From CAYSRC01 sp964433495 (GTDB taxonomy: Bacteria > Bacillota > Clostridia > Oscillospirales > Ruminococcaceae), in contig CAYSRC010000003.1 in NCBI GenBank assembly GCA_964433495.1, forward strand, positions 14,863 through 78,862: DNA of 64,000 nucleotides. Direction: 5' to 3'. The position numbers and the translations under genes are program-made. Of the stretch, positions 47,206 through 55,684 are shown piece after piece. Under the pieces are notes generated by a model that was not told where the DNA came from, made no database searches, and saw nothing but the letters and a program-made list of their open reading frames with translations. Position 1 is the first letter of the stretch, and each line of letters opens with the position of its first letter.

Positions 47206-48213
47206 TTAAAGCCCCAAAAGAATCTTTGCTATCTGCACGGCGTTGGACGCCGCGCCCTTTCTTATGTTGTCCGCGACCACCCAGAGGTTGACGCCGTTCT
47301 GTATGCTGAAGTCGCGGCGGATGCGCCCGACAAAGACCTCGTCGTGACCCGTGGCGTCGGCGGCGAGCGGGTAGACGTCGTTGTTCACATCGTCCTTTAC
47401 GACGATGCCGGGTGCGCAGCTGAGAAGCTCGCGCAGGTCGTCGAGCTCAAAGGGGGCCGCGAGCTCAAGGTTTATCGCCTCGCTGTGCGAGTTGAACACC
47501 GGCACGCGGACGGTCGTCGCGGTTATCGCGATCGTGTCGTCGTGCAGGATCTTGCGCGTCTCGTCGATCATCTTGTGCTCTTCTTTTGTGTAACCGTCGT
47601 CGGTGAACACGTCGATGTGCGGCAGGCAGTTGTTGAAGATGGGGTGGGGGAACTTTTGCGGCCTAAAATCTCCGCCCTCGGCGTACGCTTTTATCCCGCC
47701 GTCGAGGTCGTTGTAGCCCTTGACGCCCGCGCCCGACACGGCCTGAAACGTGGTATAGACGATTCGCTTTACGCCGTATCGGTCATAGATCGGCTTAATC
47801 GCCGCAACCGCCTGGATGGTCGAGCAGTTGGGGTTCGCGATGATGCCCTTGTTTTTTGCGATATCCTGCGGGTTGACCTCGGGCACGACGAGGGGGACGT
47901 CGGGATCCATCCGCCACTGCGAGCTGTTGTCGACGACGGTGCAGCCCTTTTGGGCCGCTATGGGCGCAAATTTTGCGCTTGCGGCCCCGCCCGCCGAAAA
48001 CAGCGCGACGTCGAAGCCGCCGTCAAAGCTGTGCTCGTCAAGCTTGTTCACCGTGTATTCCGCCCCCATAAAGGGCAGCCTGCTGCCGGCGCTCTTTTCG
48101 GAGGCAAACAGGGCGTATTCGCAGTCGCGGAGCCCGTACTCCTCAAGGACGCGAAGAAAGGTGCGCCCGACCATGCCCGTCGCACCGACGACGGCGATTT
48201 TTGCTTTTGACAT
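47206..48213 (-). CDS. asd: Aspartate-semialdehyde dehydrogenase
   Basis: NADPH enzyme reducing aspartyl phosphate to aspartate semialdehyde, 335 residues from the ATG at 48213 (AAGAGG seven bases upstream). The Rossmann motif is VVGATGMVGRTF; the active-site cysteine is in ANPNCSTIQ, and the base histidine in RVPVFNSHSEAI. It supplies DapA with substrate, and the two genes sit on the same strand. Direct repeats TTTACCTA at 48256 and 48294 lie in the upstream region. Confidence 0.96.
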   Translation of the reverse strand: MSKAKIAVVGATGMVGRTFLRVLEEYGLRDCEYALFASEKSAGSRLPFMGAEYTVNKLDEHSFDGGFDVALFSAGGAASAKFAPIAAQKGCTVVDNSSQWRMDPDVPLVVPEVNPQDIAKNKGIIANPNCSTIQAVAAIKPIYDRYGVKRIVYTTFQAVSGAGVKGYNDLDGGIKAYAEGGDFRPQKFPHPIFNNCLPHIDVFTDDGYTKEEHKMIDETRKILHDDTIAITATTVRVPVFNSHSEAINLELAAPFELDDLRELLSCAPGIVVKDDVNNDVYPLAADATGHDEVFVGRIRRDFSIQNGVNLWVVADNIRKGAASNAVQIAKILLGL

Positions 48214-48362
48214 ATAAAAACCTCTTTTCCGCAACCGCTTGAAAAGACGAGGCGGTTTACCTATAATTATATAGCATGTTTAAAAACGGCGCTTTACCTA
48301 AGTGAAATACTATCATTGTTATCATGTTATGTCAACAATCAAGATGCTGTTACGGAGGAACG

Positions 48363-49388
48363 ATGCAGAGAAGCGACTTCTTTTACGAGCTGCCGCGCGA
48401 GCTCATCGCGCAGCACCACGCCCTGCCTCGGGATTCGTCCCGTCTCATGGTGCTCTCGAGGCGGACGGGGGAGACCGAGGACCGCATATTTCGCGACCTG
48501 CCCGACTATCTGCACGAGGGTGACCTTCTCGTCGTCAACGACAGCAGGGTCATCCCCGCGCGGCTCATGGGCAAAAAGCCCACGGGGGGCGAGGCGGAAA
48601 TTCTGCTGCTGCGCTGCGTCGGCGGCGAGCGGTGGGAGTGCCTTGCAAAGCCGGGCAGGCGCCTGAAAACCGGGGCCGAGATAACCTTTTCGGACGAGCT
48701 CTCGGGCAGGATAGCAGACGAGCTGCCCGACGGCAACAGGGTCATCGAGCTGCACAGGGCGGGGGACAAAAACCTCTTCGAGATCCTCGAGCGGGTGGGA
48801 CAGATGCCGCTTCCGCACTATATCACCGAGCCGCTGCAGGACAACAGTATGTACCAGACGGTGTACGCGGGCGAGCGGGGCTCGGCCGCCGCCCCCACCG
48901 CGGGGCTGCACTTCACCGAACAGCTGCTCGACAGGATAGAGGACATGGGCGTCGACATCGCGAGGATAACCCTTCACGTCGGCCTCGGCACCTTTAGACC
49001 CGTGAAGGAAAATGACATCACACAGCATAGTATGCACAGCGAGTTTTACACCGTCGGCGAGCGCGCCGCAGGGCAGGTGCGGCGGTGCAAAGAGCGCGGC
49101 GGCAGGGTGATTGCGGTGGGGACGACCTCGTGCCGGACGCTTGAGGCGGTCGCGCAAAAGCACGGCGAGGTTGTCGCGTGCAGCGAGAGCACCGACATTT
49201 TTATCTATCCCGGGTACAGCTTCCGGGTGATCGACGGCCTCGTGACCAATTTCCACCTGCCCGAGAGCACCCTCATCATGCTTGTGAGCGCGTTTGCGGG
49301 GTACGAGAACACGATGGCGGCGTACAAAACCGCGGTGGAGCGTCGATATCGCTTTTTCAGCTTCGGCGACGCGATGCTCATTTTATGA
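48363..49388 (+). CDS. queA: S-adenosylmethionine:tRNA ribosyltransferase-isomerase
   Basis: Makes epoxyqueuosine in tRNA from 7-aminomethyl-deazaguanine, using the ribosyl group of SAM; 341 residues, normal. The protein begins RSDFFYELPRELIAQHHALP, continues with LLVVNDSRVIPARL and has GTFRPVKENDITQHSMHSEF plus TNFHLPESTLIMLVSAF, as in QueA. GGAGG at 48354-48358 precedes the ATG. It is upstream of an acetyltransferase and tgt, so the queuosine pathway genes are grouped. Confidence 0.96.
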   Translation: MQRSDFFYELPRELIAQHHALPRDSSRLMVLSRRTGETEDRIFRDLPDYLHEGDLLVVNDSRVIPARLMGKKPTGGEAEILLLRCVGGERWECLAKPGRRLKTGAEITFSDELSGRIADELPDGNRVIELHRAGDKNLFEILERVGQMPLPHYITEPLQDNSMYQTVYAGERGSAAAPTAGLHFTEQLLDRIEDMGVDIARITLHVGLGTFRPVKENDITQHSMHSEFYTVGERAAGQVRRCKERGGRVIAVGTTSCRTLEAVAQKHGEVVACSESTDIFIYPGYSFRVIDGLVTNFHLPESTLIMLVSAFAGYENTMAAYKTAVERRYRFFSFGDAMLIL

Positions 49389-49942
49389 TTGACCGTGATT
49401 GTTCCGGCGCGCGTTTTGACGTCGGCGCGCTCTCGCAAGTCTGTGAAGTGAAACGCCTTGACATTGACGACATCCCCGACATCCTCGCGCTGTACGGCGG
49501 CAATCCCCTCTATTTTGAGTACTGCGGGCCGCCGCCGACCGCCGAGAGTGCGGCGGCAGACATGGCGGCTCTGCCGCCGGGCGTCCGCATTGAGCAAAAG
49601 TTTTTTGTCGGCTATTACAGCGGCGGCAGGCTTGCGGCAGTGCTCGATTTAATCCTCGGATATCCCTGCGAACGCGAGGCCTACATCGGTCTGTTCATGA
49701 CCGACGCTTCGGTGCAGGGCAGGGGGTTCGGCTCGTCCCTTGTCGCCGAGCTTGCCCTCTGTCTCGGGCAAAGCGGCTTTCGGGCGGCAGGGCTCGCCTT
49801 TGTCTCCGACAACCCGCAGGCGTCGCACTTTTGGCTCAAAAACGGCTTTGTGCCCGTGGACACCTGTCTGCACGAATACGGGCGGATGACCCGCTGCCGC
49901 CGCATGTTGCAGCGCTTTTCGGCACTTGACGCCGCACCGTAA
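49385..49942 (+). CDS. GNAT family N-acetyltransferase
   Basis: Acetyltransferase of 185 residues whose ATG overlaps the queA stop (ATGA). The core has YIGLFMTDASVQGRGFGSSL, containing the Q-x-x-G-x-G loop (QGRGFG), and GLAFVSDNPQASHFWLKNGF. Its substrate is unknown. Inserted between queA and tgt, which suggests common transcription but not a role in queuosine formation. The region's upstream frame extends into queA and is not used. Confidence 0.8.
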   Translation: MIDRDCSGARFDVGALSQVCEVKRLDIDDIPDILALYGGNPLYFEYCGPPPTAESAAADMAALPPGVRIEQKFFVGYYSGGRLAAVLDLILGYPCEREAYIGLFMTDASVQGRGFGSSLVAELALCLGQSGFRAAGLAFVSDNPQASHFWLKNGFVPVDTCLHEYGRMTRCRRMLQRFSALDAAP

Positions 49943-50015
49943 AACCCGCGGCGGCATCGGAAAAAAACACTGCTCAATCTCTGTAAAAAAAATACAACCG
50001 TCGGAGAAGCAACCT

Positions 50016-51146
50016 ATGTATAAACTGATTCTCACCCGCGGACGCGCGCGAAGGGCGAGCTTTGAGACGCCCCACGGCGTCTTTGAGACCCCGGCTTTCA
50101 TGAATGTCGCCACGGCAGGCGCGATAAAGGGGGCGCTGTCCGCGCACGACCTCAAAAACATCGGCTGTCAGGTGATGCTGTCCAACACCTATCACCTGCA
50201 CCTGAGACCGGGCGACGAGCTTGTCAAAGATCTCGGCGGTCTGCACAGGCTCACGGGATGGGAGGGCCCCATCCTCACCGACAGCGGCGGGTTTCAGGTC
50301 TTTTCGCTCGCAAAGCTCAGAAAGATAAGGGAGGAGGGAACCTATTTTTCCTCCCATATAGACGGCCGCAAAATCTTTATGGGCCCCGAGGAGAGTATGC
50401 GCATCCAGTCAAACCTCGGCAGCACCATCGCCATGGCGTTTGACGAGTGCATACAAAACCCGTCGCCCTACGACTATGTCAAGCAGTCGTGCGAGCGGAC
50501 GGTGCGGTGGCTCGCGCGGTGCAAGGATGAGCTCGAGCGGCTCAAGTCGCTGCCGGGCGCCCTCAACAAACGGCAGCTTTTGTTCGGCATCAACCAGGGC
50601 GGGTGCTATGACGACCTTCGCCTGCGGCAGATGGACAGCATCGCCGAGCTCGACTGCGACGGCTACGCGATCGGCGGTCTTGCGGTGGGGGAGCCCACCG
50701 AGGAGATGTACCGGGTCATTTCGGTCGTCGAGCCGCACATGCCGCGGGACAAGATACGCTATCTCATGGGCGTCGGCACACCCTGCAACATCATCGAGGC
50801 GGTGTCGCTCGGCGTCGACCTGTTCGACTGCGTCATGCCCGCGCGCAACGGGAGGCACGGGCACCTGTTCACCTCAAAGGGCATCATGAACATCAACAAC
50901 CAAAAGTACGAGCGCGACATGGGGCCCATCGACGACGAATGCGGCTGTCCCGTCTGCCGAAGCTATTCGCGCGCCTATCTGCGCCATCTGTTCAAGGCGG
51001 GCGAGATGCTTGCGATGCGCCTCGCCGTCCTGCACAATCTTTACTTTTACAACAACCTTATGACACAGATACGACTCGCGCTCGATAACGACACGTTTGA
51101 CGAGTTTAAGCGCAAAAACGTGCCCCTGCTCGACAGGAGGATATAA
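50016..51146 (+). CDS. tgt: tRNA-guanine transglycosylase
   Basis: Exchanges guanine 34 in tRNA (Asp, Asn, His, Tyr) for preQ1; 376 residues, normal length. The nucleophile and base-binding region is ILTDSGGFQVFSL, then FDECIQNPSPYDYVKQ, GGLAVGEPTEEMYR, and the catalytic Asp in GVDLFDCVMPARNGRHG. Zinc ligands are in CGCPVCRSYSRAYLRHLF (three Cys, one His). The ATG at 50016 has GGAGAAG 8 bases upstream. Operon partner of queA. Confidence 0.96.
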   Translation: MYKLILTRGRARRASFETPHGVFETPAFMNVATAGAIKGALSAHDLKNIGCQVMLSNTYHLHLRPGDELVKDLGGLHRLTGWEGPILTDSGGFQVFSLAKLRKIREEGTYFSSHIDGRKIFMGPEESMRIQSNLGSTIAMAFDECIQNPSPYDYVKQSCERTVRWLARCKDELERLKSLPGALNKRQLLFGINQGGCYDDLRLRQMDSIAELDCDGYAIGGLAVGEPTEEMYRVISVVEPHMPRDKIRYLMGVGTPCNIIEAVSLGVDLFDCVMPARNGRHGHLFTSKGIMNINNQKYERDMGPIDDECGCPVCRSYSRAYLRHLFKAGEMLAMRLAVLHNLYFYNNLMTQIRLALDNDTFDEFKRKNVPLLDRRI

Positions 51147-51200
51147 GGCGGATCATTTCTGCGAAAAAACGCCGGTGGGAGAGGAGACGGGGCAAAAACC

Positions 51201-51458
51201 ATGAAAACGGATGGAGCGCTGCTTTCAAAATGCGGCTTCTACTGCGGCTGCTGTCCGACGTATGTCAAGGGCCGCTGCGGCGGCTGCGTCGAAGAGCACG
51301 ATACCGGCGACTGTTTTACACGCGACTGTGTGATCGACAGGGGCATAGACGTGTGCACACTGTGTCCGTCCTTTCCGTGCGAGACTATAATCACCCGGCA
51401 GCGCTGTACGGTGCTTGACAAACAGTGGCTCGAGTGGAAGGCTTCGGAAAAGAATTGA
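51201..51458 (+). CDS. DUF3795-like cysteine-rich protein
   Basis: Small protein of 85 residues with 12 cysteines arranged as CGFYCGCCPTYVKGRCGGC, then CFTRDCVIDRGIDVCTLC and FPCETI, a pattern of DUF3795 proteins. Metal or iron-sulfur binding is plausible. It has no clear ribosome binding site except GGAGAGGAG about 12 bases upstream. Function unknown; it follows tgt by 54 bases. Confidence 0.8.
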   Translation: MKTDGALLSKCGFYCGCCPTYVKGRCGGCVEEHDTGDCFTRDCVIDRGIDVCTLCPSFPCETIITRQRCTVLDKQWLEWKASEKN

Positions 51459-51787
51459 AAGAGCTGCCGGGCAGCTTTACCCTTTGACACCGTTTCGAGA
51501 CCCGGCAAAACGCCTTGCCTTGAGGTTTTAACGCCGTTTCGGCTCCGGGGCGCCGTGAGCCTTATAAAACCGATAAGGTCGGCGGCAGGGGACAGAGGTC
51601 GGGCGGCGCGGCAGCTGCGCCGCGGCCTTTGTCTCGCTGAATTGTGTCGGATGTGTAAAGAGCGTTTTGTGAAGAGGACAATCCATGCCGTTCTTGCCCG
51701 GTCGAAGCCTGCGGCCGCGCTGTCGGCAGTCGAGGTCGAGGGGATCGAAGTGCCGCGTTGCGCGTCGCGCCAAAAGCCCGAAATGTC
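51459..51787. other. Intergenic region before yajC
   Basis: About 330 bases contain no recognisable gene. It ends at the yajC promoter. No RNA element was identified. Confidence 0.4.
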
Positions 51788-51816
51788 TTGCGGAAAGCGG
51801 CATAATTGTGTATAAT
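51788..51816 (+). promoter_or_regulatory. Sigma-A promoter of yajC
   Basis: TATAAT at 51811-51816 is perfect; TTGCGG at 51788-51793 is a weak -35 with the right 17-base spacing. About 30 bases upstream of the start. Confidence 0.65.
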
Positions 51817-51847
51817 GTAAAATAACAATGTTAAAGGAGCTTTTAAG

Positions 51848-52180
51848 ATGAATTTAGCGGGAACATTTGTTGCCCTTACCGAAGGCACCGCGCCTGTCAA
51901 CGCGGGAAGCAGCATTTGGTCGATTGTCCTGATGGTCGCGATGCTTGCGGTCATGTACTTTATACTCATCCGTCCGCAGAGAAAGCGTGATAAGCAGGCG
52001 AAAGAGATGCGCGACAGCCTTGAGGTCGGCGACGGCGTCACCACCATCGGCGGCATTGTCGGCAGGGTCGTCAGCATCAAAGAGGACACCATCCTGCTCG
52101 AGACGGGTTCCGACAGGGTGAAGATCCGCTTCCAAAAGTGGGCCATCCAGAGTGTCGAAAAGCTCAAGCTCGACGAGTAG
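51848..52180 (+). CDS. yajC: Preprotein translocase auxiliary subunit YajC
   Basis: Single-pass membrane partner of SecDF, 110 residues. The membrane segment is SIVLMVAMLAVMYFILIRPQ, followed by the charged KRDKQAKEMRDSLEVGDGV and GGIVGRVVSIKEDTI. The order queA/tgt/yajC is conserved in many bacteria; secDF is not seen after it here. AAAGGAGC precedes the start. Confidence 0.92.
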   Translation: MNLAGTFVALTEGTAPVNAGSSIWSIVLMVAMLAVMYFILIRPQRKRDKQAKEMRDSLEVGDGVTTIGGIVGRVVSIKEDTILLETGSDRVKIRFQKWAIQSVEKLKLDE

Positions 52181-52254
52181 GCAGTTTTTTTGCGGGTAAG
52201 CTTGCGGCGGATGAATCGTTCGCGCGACAGGGCGGCAGGTCAACGTCAACAAAA

Positions 52255-52311
52255 GAATAATCCTCCTCTTCTGCGAATACATTTTTGTATAAGCAGGGGA
52301 GGAGTTTTATT
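52255..52311 (+). terminator. Terminator of yajC that overlaps the next ribosome site
   Basis: CTCCTCTTCTGC pairs with GCAGGGGAGGAG (including two G-U pairs), extended by ATAC/GTAT, around an ATTTTT loop, then TTTTATTG. The 3' arm holds the GGGGAGGAG ribosome site of the following membrane gene, so the hairpin would also mask that site. Confidence 0.65.
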
Positions 52312-52731
52312 GTGCGAAAAGGTAATAAAGCAAAAGCGTCGAGGCAGTCGGAGGGAAAGAGATATGTGAAGCAGTGTCTCGCGGTGGTGGTTTTGACGGT
52401 CGTTTTGTACGCCGTACTTGTCGCGATTGCCGCTTTTATCGTGACAAAAATCAACACGCCGCACAACCTGTTCGGGACGATTTCAGCCGTTTGCCTCGGC
52501 ATCGCGCAGTTTTTTTCGGCTTTTTTTATGCTTAAACGGTTCAAGGAAAACGGGCTGATAACGGGCGCCGCCTCGGGCGCGTTTTTGTGCCTGTGCTGCG
52601 CGGCGGTTTCGGCGGCGACAAACGGCACCGTCGGACTCAACGCGCCGGTCACCCTTGTCATCGGCGTGTGCTCGGGCGCGCTCGGCGGGGCGCTCGGGGT
52701 AAACAGCTCGCACAAGCGGAGAAAGAAATAG
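52312..52731 (+). CDS. TIGR04086-like membrane protein
   Basis: Membrane protein of 139 residues with four hydrophobic segments: VVVLTVVLYAVLVAIAAFIV, LFGTISAVCLGIAQFFSAF, LITGAASGAFLCLCCAAVSA and TLVIGVCSGALGGALGV. Charged residues at both ends. This resembles the TIGR04086 family found in Clostridia near yajC; no activity is known. Start GTG at 52312 with GGGGAGGAG eight bases upstream; an upstream in-frame ATG at 52285 is less supported. Confidence 0.75.
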   Translation: MRKGNKAKASRQSEGKRYVKQCLAVVVLTVVLYAVLVAIAAFIVTKINTPHNLFGTISAVCLGIAQFFSAFFMLKRFKENGLITGAASGAFLCLCCAAVSAATNGTVGLNAPVTLVIGVCSGALGGALGVNSSHKRRKK

Positions 52732-52879
52732 GCGCTTTCCGTACGGCGACAACGCCGCGGTAATTTGGGGACAGGGGAGACAGGCTCTGCCCGGCAACAG
52801 GTGAAGCCCGCCCGGATTTGGGGCGGGGAGCATCTCGGCCTCGACGCCGAGAAAATAAAAAGGGAAGGGGAGCGGCAAA

Positions 52880-53536
52880 ATGACCGTAAAAGCTTCATTC
52901 TTCGGCAAGAACGGCAAAAAGCGAAGGGTGTCGCGCGTCAGGACAATCAACGGGGAGATCTCCCCGCAGGGCAGGCTGTTTGTGCTGTGCGCCGTTTTCT
53001 TTGTTGTGGGGATCGTGGTCGGCTCGATTGCGGTCGCCGCCGGGAACGGCTCGCTCGCGTCGTATATGGAGTATCTCACCCGCTCGCAGTTTGTCCTGAG
53101 AAGCGAGAGCAAGATATATGAGATCTTCTTAAGCTCGATAATACCGAAGCTTCTGATGCTGCTGTTGGTCTGTCTGTTCTCCCACTGCGCCTACGGGGCC
53201 CCGGCGCTGATCGTCCTGATCGTTCTCAACGGCATCGGCGTCGGGATGACGGGGGGATATATCTACTGCTTCTCGGGGTTTTCGGGCATTGTGTACAACC
53301 TGTTGGTCAACACCCCCGTGACGCTTCTGTTCTCGGTCGCGTTCATTCACCTGTCCTGCAGCGGGATAAAGACTTCGTGCGCGATCTATGACATGGCGTT
53401 CAAGGGCGGCTGCCGTTCGATCAAGGAGCTGAGCGGCGAGGTGTACCACGCACTCGCGATAGGCGCGTGCTTCTCGTGCGCCTCGGCGGGCCTGGAGGCG
53501 CTGCTGTATACACTTTTGGGCAAGATGCTGGTTTGA
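52880..53536 (+). CDS. spoIIM: Stage II sporulation protein M-like membrane protein
   Basis: Integral membrane protein of 218 residues. After a basic N-terminus it has about five membrane segments, including LFVLCAVFFVVGIVVGSIAV, KLLMLLLVCLFSHCAYG, ALIVLIVLNGIGVGMTGGYI and a C-terminal one. The arrangement and the conserved glycines fit SpoIIM, the part of the DMP (SpoIID-M-P) engulfment machine. Together with cwlD it supports a sporulating organism. AAGGGGAGCGG precedes the ATG. Confidence 0.82.
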   Translation: MTVKASFFGKNGKKRRVSRVRTINGEISPQGRLFVLCAVFFVVGIVVGSIAVAAGNGSLASYMEYLTRSQFVLRSESKIYEIFLSSIIPKLLMLLLVCLFSHCAYGAPALIVLIVLNGIGVGMTGGYIYCFSGFSGIVYNLLVNTPVTLLFSVAFIHLSCSGIKTSCAIYDMAFKGGCRSIKELSGEVYHALAIGACFSCASAGLEALLYTLLGKMLV

Positions 53537-53578
53537 AACGGTGTTTTTTCAGGCGATGCCCGCCGTTTACAATTCTTT

Positions 53579-54056
53579 CGTCGCGGCATTCGCCGCGACG
53601 TCGCCTTTTACATTTTACATAGGGGCGGCGGCTCGGTGCAATTCTCGCATGCTCAAGTCCGAAAGGAATGACGGCCGAATCGGATCGCTCTAAGGGAATT
53701 ACGCGGGGGTATGTAAAAGAGCCTGCCGTGGGACAGAGCCCCTGTCCTTAGTCCCCCTTATCGAACCCAATCGGTACGGTGCGCGGCACACAGTACGGCG
53801 TTTTTCAGTATTTTAAGCTATACGGGACGGACATCCCTAAACGCTCCCTTGTGTAAAGGGAGCAGCCGAACGCAATCGGAACGGCGTTCGGCACGCCCTG
53901 CGGGAGTATGCAGGGCGTGTCGCGTGTCCGTTCCGCTTACGACGCGCATCTGCCGCGCGGAGCGGCGAGCTATCGTTCCGATTAAAACTCGCTCGCTCGA
54001 CTGCGCCCCGCGGGAATATGCGGGCTGTGTCGGCGTTATCGGGCGAGGGATTGTCT
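53579..54056. repeat. Dispersed intergenic repeat, copy B (near full length)
   Basis: Inverted copy of the element at 42110-42594. It opens with the hairpin CGTCGCGGC/GCCGCGACG (53579-53600), includes CAATCGGTACGGTGCGCGGC, ACGGGACGGACATCCC and CTCCCTTGTGTAAAGGGAGC, and has the core hairpin GCCGAACGC...GCGTTCGGC near 53875-53900. It ends with CGGCGTTATCGGGCGAGG. No gene; together with 53537-53578 it fills the gap after spoIIM. Confidence 0.8.
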
Positions 54057-54481
54057 ATTCGATGCTTATTCATTCCGACCGACTTCACGTCTCAATTTTT
54101 GCAAAATTTCTCGGGTTAACAAGCGGGGACAAGCCCTTCATGAACTTCCTCGGCGTGCAGTCTGCCGCCCGTGGCTCAAAGCCCGGCTTTCACCTTCGGG
54201 GTTGTGTGCCGCCGTCATCGGTGGTATACTTTGCTCGAGCCGTCTATAGATAGAATTCAAAACAAGCGTTGACGGTTGGATTGACGCAGCGGCAAACGGC
54301 CGAATGCGCCGGAAAATTGCGCGGGCACTGCTTTCCGTTTTTGCCCGCACGATGAAAACCTTTGGTAAAGCAGAGAGGCTGTCGTCCGACGGCAATCGGC
54401 GAAAATGCCGCGGTGTTAATCTGCGTTGCTTGCCGCAACGGGCATTTCTCGGGTACACTATGCACCGAAAGGGGGCATCCG
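54057..54481. other. Intergenic region before the XRE membrane gene
   Basis: About 425 bases with no recognised gene. TACACT at 54454-54459, with TTGCCG 18 bases further upstream, is a possible promoter for the next gene. AAAGGGGG at 54467-54474 is that gene's ribosome binding site. Confidence 0.4.
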
Positions 54482-54994
54482 ATGATGCTTTGTGAAAACA
54501 TCAGAGCTTTGAGAAAAAACAAGGGACTTTCACAGGAAGAGCTTGCAATCAAGCTGAACGTGGTCAGACAGACCGTCTCCAAATGGGAGCAGGGGCTGTC
54601 GGTGCCCGACGCGGACATGCTGCTGTCCCTGTCTGCGGTGTTTGAAACGCCCGTGAGCACGCTGCTCGGTGAGACGGTCGCAGAGGAAAGGGCGGACGAT
54701 CTGCGGGCAATTTCCGAAAAGCTCGAGGTCATAAACCTACAGCTTGCCCGCGCAAGGATGACAAGGCAACGGGCGCTGCATTGGTTTTTTACCCTGTTGG
54801 GCGCGGCCGTCGTGATCGCTTTTGCAGTCCTTATCGCCTTGAACAGCCCTTATCTCGATTGGGCTTACGGCCAACCCGAGACAGCGGCGGCAGGCATTGC
54901 CTATCACGCGTTTGAGTGGGTGTTTGTCAGAATAGCGCCGTTCGCTCTGCTCGGCGCGGTTGTGGGGATGTGCCTGACGCGCAGCAAAAGATAA
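54482..54994 (+). CDS. XRE-family regulator with membrane anchor
   Basis: 170-residue protein. The HTH domain is at the N-terminus: NIRALRKNKGLSQEELAIKL, then VVRQTVSKWEQGLSVPDAD. After a helical linker with LRAISEKLEVINLQLARA come two hydrophobic segments, FFTLLGAAVVIAFAVLIAL and IAPFALLGAVVGMCLT. Such XRE proteins may sense membrane stress or act as local switches; targets are unknown. The stop codon touches the first CRISPR-like repeat half (54995), an odd junction. Confidence 0.82.
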   Translation: MMLCENIRALRKNKGLSQEELAIKLNVVRQTVSKWEQGLSVPDADMLLSLSAVFETPVSTLLGETVAEERADDLRAISEKLEVINLQLARARMTRQRALHWFFTLLGAAVVIAFAVLIALNSPYLDWAYGQPETAAAGIAYHAFEWVFVRIAPFALLGAVVGMCLTRSKR

Positions 54995-55076
54995 GGGGAC
55001 GCGGATTGGAATGTAAATTCGGCAGGGCTGAGAGACCTGCACGGTCGTTTCTCCCATGGGGGACGCGGATTGAAAT
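54995..55076. CRISPR. Degenerate type I-C-like CRISPR remnant
   Basis: 55044-55076 has a 33-base unit, GTCGTTTCTCCCATGGGGG and then ACGCGGATTGAAAT, with the form of type I-C repeats (GTCG start, ATTGAAAT end, internal palindromic CCC/GGG). A second copy of the 3' half, GGGGACGCGGATTGGAAT, is at 54995-55012. The 31-base interval is near the normal spacer length. The upstream copy lacks its 5' half; no third repeat or cas gene is present. Confidence 0.4.
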
Positions 55077-55440
55077 GCGGGATTATCGGACGAAGTGGTA
55101 ACGCCGCAACACAAGCCCGCCCGCGTGTGGTACGCGGCAGGGAAAGCAGGCGAGGGGGCAAGCCGCCCGCGACGGCGCGAGCGCCCCGCGCGCCGCAAGG
55201 CGCGCCTTTGGGGGAAAGGGCGCTGCCCTCCACAAAAAAAATTCAAAACAAAAGCAGCGCCCGCGCGAGCACCTTTGAAGTCGTGGGAGCCGCGGGCCGG
55301 AGCCGCGAGCGACCGCGACAGGCGCACCCGCAGGCGGGGCCCCCGCGCTGTTTGCGGTGCCCCTGCCGAGGACGGCGCGGACACCCCGAGCATGAGCGCA
55401 TCGGCGCGCCATCGGAGACGCTGAGCACCGAAGACAAAAA
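55077..55440. other. GC-rich intergenic region
   Basis: Very GC-rich stretch with no recognisable product. AAAAAAATTC near 55230 is the only AT-rich run. No gene or RNA element assigned. Confidence 0.35.
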
Positions 55441-55446
55441 ACACAA

Positions 55447-55497
55447 CAACCCCCGAGAGGTTTCGCAGGTTTTTGTCTGCGCCCGTCTCGGGGGTTG
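55447..55497 (-). terminator. Nested hairpin, possible minus-strand terminator
   Basis: CAACCCCCGAGA (55447-55458) pairs perfectly with TCTCGGGGGTTG (55486-55497). Inside is CGCAG/CTGCG around GTTTTTGT. In the minus direction it is followed by TTGTGTTTTTTG, so it could be a terminator of a minus-strand transcript. No minus gene is known there. Confidence 0.45.
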
Positions 55498-55609
55498 CTG
55501 GTCTGTCTCTCGCTGCGCTCTAAGTATACAGCAAGCCCTGTTGTTTTGTCAAGGCTGCTGTCTTGAGCTGCGCTCCGCCCCCCGGCGCGGGGGGCGGCGG
55601 GGGTGGGGG

Positions 55610-55638
55610 TTGACAGTTTCTATATCGTGCTATATACT
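55610..55638 (+). promoter_or_regulatory. Strong sigma-A promoter of the recombinase leader
   Basis: TTGACA at 55610-55615 and TATACT at 55633-55638, 17 bases apart. Transcription would start near 55645, nearly 400 bases ahead of the recombinase gene. Confidence 0.85.
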
Positions 55639-55654
55639 TGATGTAGTTTAGTCC

Positions 55655-55684
55655 CATTTCGCTAAATAAAAATTTAGCGAAATG
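55655..55684 (+). repeat. Perfect 13-bp hairpin at the 5' end of the recombinase leader
   Basis: CATTTCGCTAAAT and ATTTAGCGAAATG are perfectly complementary around AAAA. It begins about 10 bases after the expected start of transcription. It may protect the RNA end, or be an operator or recombination site. Confidence 0.7.

Noticed and set aside
55077..55440. Further CRISPR repeats to the right of 55076
   Set aside because: No GTCG or ATTGAAAT unit recurs at spacer-length intervals in this stretch.
55655..55684. dif recombination site
   Set aside because: The perfect palindrome does not match the asymmetric 28-base Firmicute dif form I would expect; it is more like a transcript-end hairpin.
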